NCBI RefSeq assembly: GCF_014191375.1 | Contig: NZ_JACHWN010000003.1 | Location: 62,001-126,000, forward strand | Length of the DNA stretch: 64,000 bases | Source of the DNA: Mesorhizobium sp. RMAD-H1 | GTDB lineage: Bacteria; Pseudomonadota; Alphaproteobacteria; Rhizobiales; Rhizobiaceae | Direction: 5' to 3' | Shown here: piece by piece, positions 33,137 to 42,105 of the stretch | Layout: each line of letters begins with the position of its first letter | How positions within the stretch are numbered: position 1 is the first letter of the stretch | Notes under the pieces: model-generated | The model's database searches: none | Seen by the model: only the letters and a program-made list of their open reading frames with translations | What the model was told of the DNA's origin: nothing | Made by a program: the position numbers and the translations under genes

Positions 33137-34714
33137 TCACGCTTCGGGGGCGGGCAAGACGGATTTGAGGCTTTTTATCTGTTCCTCGCATCGCTCCGCC
33201 GGCAGCCGGCAGGCGATCGCTAGGGCGAAGACGGCCAGCGAAAAGGCGGTGATTACGGCGATGTCCCAGCCGAAGGGCAACAGGCCGCGCCCGCCGAAGG
33301 TGCCGAAATAGGAGAAGCATCCCAGTCCGGCGAAATAGGGGAGGAGCCAGGCGGCTTCCCGGAAATCGAGCTTGCCGGGGGAGTGCCACCGCGCATGGAT
33401 CAGGAAAAGCGCGAGGCCGGCCAGAAGCGCGAGGCCCAGCCGCCAGAGCGTGTCCCACCCGCTCCAGTAGATGATCAGCGTCGACACCACGAATGCCGGA
33501 GCGGCGATCCATGTGACCGCGGGCAGGCGCAGAGGGCGCCGCTGGTTCGGCAGCAGATGACGAAGCGCCACGACGGTGACCGGTCCCACGACGAAGGAGA
33601 GAACGATTGCGGAACTGTTCAACTGCACGATTTCCTGGAACGGCAGCAGCACAAAGACGAGTGAGCTGAACGCGAAATTGACGAGCAGCGCCGGAAGCGG
33701 AATGCCGCGCCTGGAAAGGCCAGTGAGTAATTTCGGGAAGAAGCCGTTCCTCGCCAACGCATAGGCGAGGCGCGCATTGGAGCCCGTGGCCACCAGCCCG
33801 CCGCCGAAAGGGCCGATAACAGCGCCGACATTGAGCAGGCTGACGAGCCACAGGAGTCCGAGCGAGGTGGCGATCGCCTCGATCGGTCCGAACTGGGCAT
33901 CTATCAACAGCCCTTTCCATCCTCCGGACAGCATATCCGCCGGCAGCGCACCGACAAATGCGAGCTGCAGGCTGGCATAGACGACGAAGCAGATCAGGAC
34001 CGACAGGATGAGTGCCAGGGGAATGATGAGGCCCGGGCGATGGACCTCGCCGGCCATATCGATGGCGTGCCGGAAGCCGATATAGGAAAAGATGATGCCC
34101 CCCGTCGAGACGGCGGCGAAGATTCCATGCAGGCCAAAGGGCGAAAAGCCGCCCGCATCGCTGAAATTGGCGGTGTCGAAGCGCGTCCACAGAAGCGTGG
34201 CGATGATGACCAGCGGAATGGCGATCTTCACCCAGGTCAAGGTGGAGTTGACCCTGGCGAAGAACTGGACGCCGGCTGCATTGATGAGTGTGAAAATGGC
34301 AAGAAGGCCAATCGCCAGGAAAAGGGTCGGCCCGTGCGAGATGTCGCCGCTGATCCAGCTGAGATGAGGCGCGAGGTATCGCAGCATCGCCTCCACCTCG
34401 ACCGAGGCCGTGGTATTGTAGCCGATCCAGGCGCTCCACCCCATCGCCATCGCCACCACATTGCCATGGCTGAACTGCGGGACGCGGGCAATGCCGCCCG
34501 GGACCGGCAGCATGGCGGAAATCTCGGCGAAGGTGAGCGCAATCAGGAGGATCGCCACGCCGCCGATGGCCCAGGCGATGATCGCCGCCGGTCCAGCCTG
34601 CTCACTTGCTAGAAGCGGTGCGAACAACCAGCCTGAACCGAGCGTGCCGCTCACGGCCACGAAAGTAAGGCCGATCAGCCCTATTTCGCGCTTCATATGA
34701 TGGCTTTTCGTCAC
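33137..34714 (-). CDS. APC family amino acid/polyamine permease
   Basis: A 525-residue protein with about 12-14 helices. The N-terminal IGLIGLTFVAVSGTLGSGWLF contains the glycine-rich unwound segment of helix 1 (GTLGSGW), and GGIIFSYIGFRHAIDMAGEV matches the helix 6 region of amino acid-polyamine-organocation carriers. GTG 34714 has CCAGGA 6 bases upstream; ATG 34696 is an alternative without a ribosome site. It is downstream of nothing related, and small RNA 2 lies just past its end on the same strand. Substrate unknown; such transporters are typical targets of alpha-r14 RNAs, but no pairing was checked. Confidence 0.85.
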   Translation of the reverse strand: MTKSHHMKREIGLIGLTFVAVSGTLGSGWLFAPLLASEQAGPAAIIAWAIGGVAILLIALTFAEISAMLPVPGGIARVPQFSHGNVVAMAMGWSAWIGYNTTASVEVEAMLRYLAPHLSWISGDISHGPTLFLAIGLLAIFTLINAAGVQFFARVNSTLTWVKIAIPLVIIATLLWTRFDTANFSDAGGFSPFGLHGIFAAVSTGGIIFSYIGFRHAIDMAGEVHRPGLIIPLALILSVLICFVVYASLQLAFVGALPADMLSGGWKGLLIDAQFGPIEAIATSLGLLWLVSLLNVGAVIGPFGGGLVATGSNARLAYALARNGFFPKLLTGLSRRGIPLPALLVNFAFSSLVFVLLPFQEIVQLNSSAIVLSFVVGPVTVVALRHLLPNQRRPLRLPAVTWIAAPAFVVSTLIIYWSGWDTLWRLGLALLAGLALFLIHARWHSPGKLDFREAAWLLPYFAGLGCFSYFGTFGGRGLLPFGWDIAVITAFSLAVFALAIACRLPAERCEEQIKSLKSVLPAPEA

Positions 34715-35021
34715 AATATTCCTGGAGGCTAATTGTTTTTTGCAGTTGCTCGATGATTCGCGGCTCTTTATTTGAAGATTGCCGACTTGGAGAAAGAGCG
34801 CAACAAAAGGTTCTGCAAAGAACTACTTTTTCATTACAGCAGCAATTGCTGTCATCTATTGCCGATGCCGATCAGGAATTCGTCTTGTCTACTGCCTCCG
34901 GTGGCGGCCATTCCGTCTGTTGATTGAGATTTGGCACTCGCCAGCCGATCCTCCCGGAGCGCTATTTGTTCGCGTGGAGAAATCTTCTCCGGGTGCGCTG
35001 AATGGATTTTCGTGGAGTAAT
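34715..35021. other. 307-base intergenic region
   Basis: Between the APC permease and the DUF6481 gene. No gene is seen. The DUF6481 side contains an inverted repeat GCGCTGAAT 34995-35003 with ATTCAGCGC 35020-35028 that includes the DUF6481 stop codon; it lacks a T-run, so terminator function is uncertain. Confidence 0.5.
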
Positions 35022-35402
35022 TCAGCGCTGGCGGGCTTTGCGTGCGGCATAGCGGCGGTCGCGCTCGGCTTTCCGATCGGCATCATCTGCCAGGACACGC
35101 GCGATGCGGCCGTTCATTTCAGCTTGCTGAGCTTCTGCCATGGCTTTGGCCTCGGCGGCCGCCGCTTCGGCCAGGGCTGCTGCCTCTGCCAGCCGGCGGT
35201 CGCGCTCTTGCTGCTTCAACCGTTCGCGTTCGGCGCGTCGCGTTTCGCGCGCGATCGAAATTGCCAGGCGCTCTTCTCGTCTGGCCAGCATTTCGGGATC
35301 ATCGGGCTTGGGTGCGGTCTCGAATTTTTTCAGGAGCTGTTGCTTGGCTTCGGCTGCGGCTTTGCGGCGTTCGGCAAAGCCATTGTCGGTTGCATGTCTC
35401 AA
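35022..35402 (-). CDS. DUF6481 family protein
   Basis: A 126-residue, very charged protein, nearly all alpha-helical: a KFETAPKPDDPEM linker followed by a long arginine/glutamate/alanine-rich coiled coil (about residues 40-125). It begins at TTG 35402 with AAGGA about 10 bases upstream; no ATG is available at the expected N-terminus, which fits the family pattern RHATDNGFAERRKAAAEAK. DUF6481 genes often accompany cold-shock genes in Rhizobiales, as here (cspA-like gene 147 bases upstream on the same strand). Function unknown. Confidence 0.75.
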   Translation of the reverse strand: MRHATDNGFAERRKAAAEAKQQLLKKFETAPKPDDPEMLARREERLAISIARETRRAERERLKQQERDRRLAEAAALAEAAAAEAKAMAEAQQAEMNGRIARVLADDADRKAERDRRYAARKARQR

Positions 35403-35463
35403 TCCGGCGTCATCCTTGTCGCTGTGGATTCATCTCAACTATCACCGGTGATTTTCCGGCATG

Positions 35464-35491
35464 AAAAAGGCCAGGCGATCGCCTGGCCTTT
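35464..35491 (-). terminator. Intrinsic terminator of the cold-shock gene
   Basis: GGCCAGGC 35469-35476 and GCCTGGCC 35481-35488 form a perfect stem with loop GATC. On the minus strand the stem is followed by TTTTT (complement of 35464-35468). It lies about 58 bases past the cold-shock stop codon, before the DUF6481 gene. Confidence 0.88.
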
Positions 35492-35549
35492 CCTGGATTT
35501 CATCTCCGCCATGCCAGTACATCCGTGGTCATGGCGAGATCAAATATCG

Positions 35550-35759
35550 TTAGGCAGCTTGCAGCTGGCCTGCGGACATCTTGCCCGACTTGTTGTCGCG
35601 TTCCATCTCAAACCCGATCTTCTGGCCTTCGACGAGCTCGCGCATTCCGGCGCGCTCGACTGCGGAGATATGGACGAAAACGTCCGGACCGCCATTGTCA
35701 GGCTGAATGAAGCCGAAGCCCTTTGTGGAATTGAACCATTTAACTGTGCCAGTGGTCAT
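35550..35759 (-). CDS. cspA: Cold-shock protein (CspA family)
   Basis: A 69-residue single cold-shock domain. RNP1 KGFGFI (residues 13-18) and RNP2 VFVHIS (27-32) are intact, with the aromatic residues that stack on single-stranded RNA/DNA. It would act as an RNA chaperone in the cytoplasm. ATG 35759 has AAGGAAAGG upstream. The upstream gap (35760-36054) is long and AT-rich, with a hairpin (CCTTCCGT/ACGGAGG region, about 35790-35812), as expected of a cold-shock 5' leader. Several paralogues usually exist in a rhizobial genome, so the symbol names the family. Confidence 0.9.
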   Translation of the reverse strand: MTTGTVKWFNSTKGFGFIQPDNGGPDVFVHISAVERAGMRELVEGQKIGFEMERDNKSGKMSAGQLQAA

Positions 35760-36054
35760 AACGAACCCTTTCCTTAGCAACATTCGTTCCCTCCGTACGA
35801 CGCACGGAAGGCATTGATTTCGATTATTGCAGTTGGAAGTTCGTCAAGAAAGCGCACCAGGCGCCAGCAAAAACAAAATATCAGCAAACAACTATCGAGT
35901 GCTATAGATAGGGTGTTCCTACTGCTTTGTCAACTTCCAGCCAATTTTGTTGGCCTGGTATGCGGTGACAGGCAAGGTTCGGCGCTTGCTGGCCGATGGT
36001 CGCAGATGCACTATCTGCTCTCATGACAAGGGATCCGGGAGTCGGTTGATATCG

Positions 36055-36468
36055 ATGAAAAAATCCAGAATGGAACAAGCGTTCTCAAATGCTGCCAATG
36101 CGGTGGCCAACGCAGCCGGCCGTCCATCGGTTTTTCTCCTGTGCTGTCTCATCGTCCTGATATGGGCCTTGAGCGGCCCGTTATTCGGCTTTTCAGATAC
36201 CTGGCAGTTGATCATCAACACCGGCACGACGATCGTCACCTTCCTCATGGTATTCCTCATCCAGAACACGCAGAACCGTGACGGCGCGGCCATACAGGCC
36301 AAGCTCGATGAACTGATCCGCGTCAGTTCCGGCCACAACAGCTTCATCGGCATCGAGCATCTTCCGGCATCGGAGGTCGAGGAGTTCCGACGCAAATGCG
36401 AGGAGGCGGCAAAGCAACATCATCGGACCCGGAGGCATTCCCGGCGAAGCGACGTGCATAAGGCATAA
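36055..36468 (+). CDS. Low-affinity iron permease family protein (PF04120-like)
   Basis: A 137-residue protein with two membrane helices (about residues 25-45 and 53-72: FLLCCLIVLIWALSGPLFGF, then ETWQLIINT-like and FLMVFLIQNTQNRDGAAIQ). The NTGTTIVTFLMVFLIQN stretch is diagnostic of the family named after yeast Fet4. A soluble histidine/arginine-rich tail follows. In bacteria its iron role is not proven. It starts at ATG 36055; the ribosome site is weak. It stands alone, divergent from the cold-shock gene. Confidence 0.75.
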   Translation: MKKSRMEQAFSNAANAVANAAGRPSVFLLCCLIVLIWALSGPLFGFSDTWQLIINTGTTIVTFLMVFLIQNTQNRDGAAIQAKLDELIRVSSGHNSFIGIEHLPASEVEEFRRKCEEAAKQHHRTRRHSRRSDVHKA

Positions 36469-36485
36469 GCGACGGCAGCGCGACC

Positions 36486-38468
36486 CTACATGAAATCGCG
36501 CGCGATCCGCTTCTCATAACCTTTCTCGAAGACGAGCGTTTCGCCCTCATAGGCCCTGACATGGGCACTTAGGAGCCAGTCCTCCTGCGTGCAGGTGAGG
36601 CGCGCGCGGCAGACGGTGCGCACCGACCAGTCGCCGCGCTGCATTTCGCAGGTCCAGGTGGACATGCCTGACATGGAATGCGGGTCCCCGGGGGCGATCG
36701 CCCAGTCCTCGTCGCGGATCTGGCAGGTGGCGAGCCCGGTATCGGGATGTTCCGACAGGCCGGTATCCTCGTGGATCCGGTAATGCGTCATGCCGGAAAC
36801 GAGATCACGCTCGACCGAGCGGCGGGTATCAGTGGGCGCGTGCTCGATATATTTCGGCAGCGGGTCGGGATTGGCCGGCTCGGGCATATCGATATCCTGA
36901 TGCGCTCCTAGCTTCGGCAGGTGCAACTCGAGGCTTGCCGCGTCGACCGTGATGCCCGGGTCGCCCGGGGCGGGCAGGATCATCGGCCAATAGGCTGTCG
37001 AAAGCGCCAGCCGTATGCGGTGGCCTTCCCGGAAGCGATAGCCGCAGGCATCGAGGACAAGTTCTATCCTGACCTTTTCGCCCTTCGGCATGGGCTTGGG
37101 ATCGGCATTGCCCTCGCGATGGGCGAGGTTGAGCACGCCGAAGCTGACGCGGGTCGCTGTGCCATCGGGATGGACGTCGACGAGCCGGGCAGCAAGATTG
37201 GCCCAATCGCCGTCACAGGCCATATCGATCGCCAGCACCGGCCGGCCGAGATAGTCGCGCGCCTCGGCCAGCGGTGTGGTCTCGAAAACGAGGGATTGCG
37301 CATCGTCGGCGCGCTGGTCCCCGGCCATCTCCGCATCCGGCTTGAGCGTGAAATATTCGCCTGCCGTGGTGCCAAGGTCGAGCGGCGACTTCAGGAAGAC
37401 ATCATGCGCATTTCCTCCCTGCCGCGGACCGGCTTCAAGAGCGCCCGTGGCCGAGACGTGGAACGCCTCCATCTCCGGCTTGCGCCATTCCTGTTTCGCG
37501 ATCCAGCGTCCGGGGTCGAATTCCCGCCGCCGTGCCGGGCGCGGGGCGTCGAGAATATAGGCGCGCACTTGAGGCAACGCCTCCGTCCCGTTCGGCTCGT
37601 CGCGCAGCCAGCGGTTCCACCAGCGGATCGCCTCGCCATGGAAGTCGGCGCGGGGCTTCGGCCAGGCGAAATGCGGATATTTGTGCACCCATGGTCCAAG
37701 GATCGCCTTGGCCCGGTCGCCGAGGCCTTCCACCGCCATCAGCGGCGTGTTGCGATAGCCGTCAGCCCAGCCGGCGATGACGAGCGCGGGGATGGGGACC
37801 GCGGAGAAATCCTCGCAGATCGATCCGTGCTGCCAGAAGGCGTCCCGCCTCTGGTGCTCCAGCCACTCTTCCAGGAAGAAAGGCTCGCCTTCCAGCCGCT
37901 CCAGCCACTGTTCGCGCCAGCGCTCGCCGACGATGGCGGGATCGGCCGGCCGCGACTGATAGGCGAGCATCGTCGCCGCCCAGGAGAGCTGCGCGGAAAG
38001 CTGGCAGCCATTCTTGTAGTGAATGTCGTCATTGTAGCGGTCGACGGTGGAGGCGATGGAAATGACCGCCTTGAGCGCCGGCGGCTGCAGGGCCGCCACC
38101 TGCAGACAGTTGAAGCCGCCCCAGGATATGCCCATCATGCCGACATTGCCGTTCGACCATTTCTGCCGGGCTATCCAGGCGATCACCTGGCAGGCATCGT
38201 CGAGTTCGCGCGGCGTATATTCCCCGTCGATCACGCCGTCCGATTCACCGGAGCCGCGGATGTCGACGCGCACGCCGGCAATGCCCGCCGCGGCAAAGAC
38301 GGGATAGGTGGATTCGTCGCGCGGCGACGTGCCATCGCGCTTGCGATAGGGCAGATATTCCAGGACCGCTGGCACCGGATCAGCCTCCGCCCCTTCCGGC
38401 ATCCATATGCGGGCGGCGAGCCGCGTTCCGTCGGCAAGGGTGATCCACTCGTTTTCAATCACGATCAA
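36486..38468 (-). CDS. CocE/NonD family hydrolase (X-Pro dipeptidyl-peptidase S15-like)
   Basis: A 660-residue serine hydrolase. The nucleophile S115 sits in GISWGG; RGSGESDG (71-78) is the oxyanion-side turn of the S15/CocE fold, with D253-H288 region ADGYRN and WVHKYPH as candidates for acid and base. The C-terminal half is a jelly-roll (DLV/DGDWANLAARLVDVHPDGT) as in cocaine esterase. No ATG matches the family N-terminus; TTG 38468 (giving MIVIENEW) with GAGAG upstream is the best start, and the frame open further upstream is probably non-coding. The substrate is an ester or peptide; the specific one is unknown. Confidence 0.82.
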   Translation of the reverse strand: MIVIENEWITLADGTRLAARIWMPEGAEADPVPAVLEYLPYRKRDGTSPRDESTYPVFAAAGIAGVRVDIRGSGESDGVIDGEYTPRELDDACQVIAWIARQKWSNGNVGMMGISWGGFNCLQVAALQPPALKAVISIASTVDRYNDDIHYKNGCQLSAQLSWAATMLAYQSRPADPAIVGERWREQWLERLEGEPFFLEEWLEHQRRDAFWQHGSICEDFSAVPIPALVIAGWADGYRNTPLMAVEGLGDRAKAILGPWVHKYPHFAWPKPRADFHGEAIRWWNRWLRDEPNGTEALPQVRAYILDAPRPARRREFDPGRWIAKQEWRKPEMEAFHVSATGALEAGPRQGGNAHDVFLKSPLDLGTTAGEYFTLKPDAEMAGDQRADDAQSLVFETTPLAEARDYLGRPVLAIDMACDGDWANLAARLVDVHPDGTATRVSFGVLNLAHREGNADPKPMPKGEKVRIELVLDACGYRFREGHRIRLALSTAYWPMILPAPGDPGITVDAASLELHLPKLGAHQDIDMPEPANPDPLPKYIEHAPTDTRRSVERDLVSGMTHYRIHEDTGLSEHPDTGLATCQIRDEDWAIAPGDPHSMSGMSTWTCEMQRGDWSVRTVCRARLTCTQEDWLLSAHVRAYEGETLVFEKGYEKRIARDFM

Positions 38469-38824
38469 GGGTGCATTTCTCTCTAGATTGGAACTGCAGA
38501 TAAACACATGAGGCTGCGCAACACAGTGGCTCGGTGCGTTTCGTTCAGGAGTATATGCATTATGCGTAGAAGAACGAGAGCTCAATCGTCCTGATGAGGA
38601 CCGGTCTGGTTTCCAGGAAGATTCAATCGCCTCATATCTCAAATCGTGACCATATCCGTGCGCCACGCGTTCTCCTCCGGAAGTGGAGGATAGGGGAGAG
38701 GCGGCATGTTCGCCACCACCTTTCGAGCGCGAAGACTTCCTGAACATTACGGACGGTTGCAAGGTTTGTCGCCTATTGCAGGAATGGCCAACGACAGCGG
38801 CGACATCGCCAAGCCACTTCCGGA
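38469..38824. other. 356-base intergenic region
   Basis: Between the CocE hydrolase and the MerR regulator, both on the minus strand. No gene or strong repeat was seen; the open frames here are in the same phase as CocE but lack family similarity. It should contain the hydrolase promoter. Confidence 0.45.
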
Positions 38825-39334
38825 TTACCGGTCGGATCTTCCGGCGCGTCCGGTACTGCTGCCAGTGCGCTTTCTTCGAGTTTCTTGCCGAAGCGGGCTG
38901 AGCTCCCCTGGCAACCCCAGCTGCTTTCGCCGCTTTCGTGCCTGCTCGGCGCTCGCGAGGTGGAGCATTCGCCGGAAGGTGGGACATTCCAGATGGCTCG
39001 GCGCCGGGCATTCCGCCGCATGGAGCAATCCATCGCGCAAAGCGGTGAGCTTCTTGATCGTTCGATCGATCTCATCCGCCTTGGCGACCAGTTGTGCGCG
39101 ATCAATCCGGGGGTTGCCGTCCGGAGCGAACATGGCGTCGATCTCCTCCAGGGAGAAACCGGCGTTCCTTCCAAGTGCGATCAGGGACAGGCGCTCAAGC
39201 ACGCTGACTTCGTACAGCCGGCGCAATCCCCGTCGTCCCACCGATTCGATCAGCCCCTTCTCGTCATAAAAACGCAGGGTGGAAGCGGGTAGGCCGGACC
39301 TCCGCGCGACTTCCGCGATATCGATCAATTTCAT
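38825..39334 (-). CDS. MerR family transcriptional regulator
   Basis: A 169-residue protein. The N-terminal MerR HTH (IAEVARRSGLPASTLRFYDE, then KGLIESVGRRGLRRLY) is close in type to SoxR, but the SoxR cysteine cluster is absent: only an isolated CPAPSHLEC pair is found around residues 110-118. A sensor other than a [2Fe-2S] cluster is implied. ATG 39334 has GAGG 7 bases upstream. It is divergent from an MFS gene, with a perfect palindrome (39343-39356) in between, so it probably activates the transporter by the usual MerR DNA-untwisting mechanism. Confidence 0.85.
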   Translation of the reverse strand: MKLIDIAEVARRSGLPASTLRFYDEKGLIESVGRRGLRRLYEVSVLERLSLIALGRNAGFSLEEIDAMFAPDGNPRIDRAQLVAKADEIDRTIKKLTALRDGLLHAAECPAPSHLECPTFRRMLHLASAEQARKRRKQLGLPGELSPLRQETRRKRTGSSTGRAGRSDR

Positions 39335-39336
39335 GC

Positions 39337-39367
39337 TTGACCTCAAGTTAACTTGAACTGGCAGTAT
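39337..39367 (+). promoter_or_regulatory. MerR-type promoter with SoxR-like palindrome
   Basis: TTGACC 39337-39342 as -35, then CAGTAT 39362-39367 as a weak -10, give a 19-bp spacer, the overlong spacing of MerR-controlled promoters. The spacer contains the perfect 14-bp palindrome TCAAGTTAACTTGA (39343-39356), identical in core to the SoxR box CCTCAAGTTAACTTGAGG. Confidence 0.65.
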
Positions 39368-39458
39368 CCCACGCATCCCCGATCAGGGCAAGGATGCGGC
39401 CGGCCGTGCCTGGTCGCGTCAGTGCCGTATCAGAATGCATTCCGATTTGGAGAAAGCT

Positions 39459-40868
39459 GTGTCAAATCAAGAAGCAATGGCATTCGGTTCCGTTGAGCGG
39501 ACCTCTCATCCCAAGACCGCTTTCGCGATTCTTGCCGCCGTCCAATCAATTCTCATCTTCACCATAGCGTTGATCATGATACCCCTGCCGACGATCGCAG
39601 AGGAGTTTGCGCTGTCCCCTGCTGAGGTCTTGCTGCTGCAGGTCGCCTATGGCCTGCCGTTCAGCGGGCTTCTGCTTTTTGGCGGACGGCTTACCGACCG
39701 CAATGGCGCGCGGCCCATGTTCGTGGCGGGCCTTGCGATATTCGGCGTCGCATCGATTGTGGCTGCCCTCACGACCAGCTATGGCATTTTGATCACGATG
39801 CGCTTTCTCCAGGGGATGGGCGGCGCGATCATTGCCCCTGCCGCGCTCGGCCTCGTCCGCGCCCTGTTCCCCGATATGGCCGCTTTTTCACGCGCCATGG
39901 CGGTCTGGGGCGGTGTATCCGTGCTGGGTGCCGTGCTGGGCTTCATCTCGTCCGGCATCATCGCAAGCTTCGTCAGCTGGCGCTGGATGTTTGTGGTGCC
40001 CATCGCGGTGGCCGCCCTCGGGCTTCTGGCCAGCGCCGTCCTGCTGCCTGCCGGCCGCCCGTGCGAGACAGCGCGTGCACGGCTCGATCCTCTCGGCGCG
40101 CTCCTTGCCACCGGGGGAATCGTGCTGGTGAGTGTCGGATTGATCGCCAGCCATGAGAGGAACTGGGCCTCTTCGGTTGTGTTGGCGCCACTGGCCGCGG
40201 GAATTGTGCTTCTGGTTGGATTCATGCTGGTGGAACGCAGGGTGCGCGATCCTCTGCTGCCGCCCTCGTTCCTGCTCGATCCCATCCGCATTGTCGGGCT
40301 TGCCGGCATGCTGCTTGCCGCGAGCGCGTCCCTGCTGATCGAGTTCGTGCTTTTGACCTACCTGCAACAGGTCCGCGACTGGACGCCGTTCGAGACCGCC
40401 ATCTCGTTTCTGCCATTCGCTGTCGCCCTGATCGGGACCAATCTTCTCGCTCCGGCGGTTGTCGGGCGGCTGGGGGCGCTGTCCACGACGGTTGCCGGTT
40501 TCGTGATGGCCGGCGTCAGTCTCGCGTGGTTCACCGTCCTTCATCAGGAAACGGCTTATCTGTCGGTGCTTCTGCCGGCACAGGCGCTCCTGGCCATCGG
40601 TATCGCACTTGTCTTTTCGGGCGCGGCCGTGCTGGCCACCGTTAACGTTCCGGCTGAGCAGATGGGACTCGCGGGCGGTGTGATGAATACGGCAATGGAA
40701 CTTGGCCCGACTGTTGGATTTGCATTCCTGATGGCCGTGGCGGCCACGCATGCCGACATGGTGGAAGGCTATGCGAGGGCGTTCGGAACGGCAGCCTTCT
40801 TCTACACCCTTGCCGCGCTGGTGACCTTGTTGGTGGCGCTGCGGCGGCGTGGGGCCGGCGCAAGGTGA
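39459..40868 (+). CDS. MFS transporter, DHA2-like
   Basis: A 469-residue membrane protein with about 14 helices. GGRLTDRNGARPMFV after helix 2 is motif A, and the GGVSVLGAVLGFISSG segment in helix 5 resembles the antiporter motif C. GTG 39459 has GGAGA 6 bases upstream and is preferred over ATG 39435, which has none. It is divergent from MerR, so it is likely an inducible efflux pump. Substrate unknown; a redox-active or electrophilic compound is suggested by the SoxR-like box only. Confidence 0.82.
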   Translation: MSNQEAMAFGSVERTSHPKTAFAILAAVQSILIFTIALIMIPLPTIAEEFALSPAEVLLLQVAYGLPFSGLLLFGGRLTDRNGARPMFVAGLAIFGVASIVAALTTSYGILITMRFLQGMGGAIIAPAALGLVRALFPDMAAFSRAMAVWGGVSVLGAVLGFISSGIIASFVSWRWMFVVPIAVAALGLLASAVLLPAGRPCETARARLDPLGALLATGGIVLVSVGLIASHERNWASSVVLAPLAAGIVLLVGFMLVERRVRDPLLPPSFLLDPIRIVGLAGMLLAASASLLIEFVLLTYLQQVRDWTPFETAISFLPFAVALIGTNLLAPAVVGRLGALSTTVAGFVMAGVSLAWFTVLHQETAYLSVLLPAQALLAIGIALVFSGAAVLATVNVPAEQMGLAGGVMNTAMELGPTVGFAFLMAVAATHADMVEGYARAFGTAAFFYTLAALVTLLVALRRRGAGAR

Positions 40869-40908
40869 CCACGCAACGCCCGTCGAAATATGGTGCAGGA
40901 GCAGACAC

Positions 40909-41412
40909 GTGAATACCACGCTGACATTCGGCATTGCCGCACTTCTGATCGGAGGCGGCGCAACCCTCTTCATGGATCTCTGGGCCGCGTTGCAGAAACG
41001 CCTTTTCGGCCTGAAGCCGCTCGATTACCGGCTGCTCGGTCGCTGGATCGGCCATCTCCGGCATGGACGATTCATGCACGAGAATATCATCGCCGCACCT
41101 CCGGTACGATCCGAAGCCGCCCTTGGCTGGTTCGCGCACTATCTGACCGGCGTGGCGTTCGCCGCCGTGCTGCTGGTGGTATCGGGGCTCGAATGGGCGC
41201 GCAATCCCACGCCCGGCCCGGCCCTTCTTGTCGGCATCGCAACCGTCGCGGCGCCCTTCCTGATCCTGCAGCCGGGCATGGGCGCCGGGATCGCGGCAAG
41301 GAGGACGCCACGGCCCAACGTCTCGCGGTTGCGGAGCTTTATAACTCATCTTTCGTTCGGTATCGGCTTATACGCCGCCGCACTGGTCACCGCCGCCGTG
41401 CTGCCCATCTAG
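40909..41412 (+). CDS. DUF2938 family membrane protein
   Basis: A 167-residue protein with about four helices, starting at GTG 40909 with AGGAG 8 bases upstream. Landmarks are LIGGGATLFMDLWA in helix 1, RHGRFMHENI after it, a basic stretch and THLSFGIGLYAAALV at the end, as in DUF2938. Function unknown. It lies 40 bases after the MFS gene and may be co-transcribed with it. Confidence 0.78.
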   Translation: MNTTLTFGIAALLIGGGATLFMDLWAALQKRLFGLKPLDYRLLGRWIGHLRHGRFMHENIIAAPPVRSEAALGWFAHYLTGVAFAAVLLVVSGLEWARNPTPGPALLVGIATVAAPFLILQPGMGAGIAARRTPRPNVSRLRSFITHLSFGIGLYAAALVTAAVLPI

Positions 41413-41516
41413 GTGAGTGACCGCTCGCCATAGAACCGCCGGGACACAACAGCGGCATCAAGAGCTTTAGCGCCCCATTTGTTGCCTTTGGACATGCTAA
41501 AAGGCATACTATCAGC

Positions 41517-41873
41517 ATGACGAAGAAGGATAACCATGACGCCTATATAGCCGCCGCACCGGAGCAGTTTCGCGCCACGTTGGGTCAACTGCGTGCACAG
41601 CTATCGCGGGCACTACCAGACGCCGAAGAAGTCATGAAGTACGATATGCCCGGGTTTCAGATCGAAGAAACGATTATCGCAGGCTATGCCGTCTTCAGTA
41701 AACAATGCGGCCTGTATGTTGACCCGGGTGCAATTGCTGCCCATGCAGACGAGATCGCTTCTTTGAAGCTCAAGGCAACTAAGACCGGAGTTACGTTCTC
41801 GGTGAGCAAGCCTATCACTGATGAATTAGTTGAGAAATTGGCAATTAGTTCGCGCAGCAAGAAGGGATTTTAG
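41517..41873 (+). CDS. DUF1801 (YdhG/YjbR-like) protein
   Basis: A 118-residue protein with ALPDAEEVMKYDMPGFQIEE and GLYVDPGAIAAHADEI, the conserved pieces of the DUF1801 fold (YdhG/Fra-like in Firmicutes). Fra-like members have been linked to iron handling, but the proteobacterial ones are uncharacterised. Base composition is somewhat lower in GC and codon use less biased than its neighbours, suggesting a later arrival. A TTCG-loop hairpin follows immediately. Confidence 0.75.
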   Translation: MTKKDNHDAYIAAAPEQFRATLGQLRAQLSRALPDAEEVMKYDMPGFQIEETIIAGYAVFSKQCGLYVDPGAIAAHADEIASLKLKATKTGVTFSVSKPITDELVEKLAISSRSKKGF

Positions 41874-41891
41874 CGGTTGCCTTCGGGCAAC
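41874..41891 (+). terminator. TTCG tetraloop hairpin after DUF1801 gene
   Basis: GGTTGCC 41874-41880, loop TTCG, GGCAACC 41885-41891, directly after the stop codon. The stable UUCG tetraloop supports RNA folding; there is no T-run, so it may be a 3'-protective or Rho-assisted end. Confidence 0.4.
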
Positions 41892-42105
41892 CCAAAACTC
41901 GGTTTACAAACCGGTGCAAACTCGGATCGGTCATTTGACCTGAAGCGTTCGGCCAAAGCGGACATTGGCTAATCACATTTCGGATGCAGTTTGGGCTCAT
42001 CGCCGTCATTCGATGCTATCGGAATTAATGGGGCCTGACCCTAAGAAGCTACTATCGCCGGCCCGAAGCCGCCTCTTCAGCGGTCTGTCAGGTTAATCGC
42101 CGTGA

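Noticed and set aside
38469-39011. Extension of the CocE hydrolase by about 180 residues at its N-terminus
   Set aside because: The added residues have no similarity to the family, are rich in serine/arginine and run into the MerR gene region; TTG 38468 gives the typical start.
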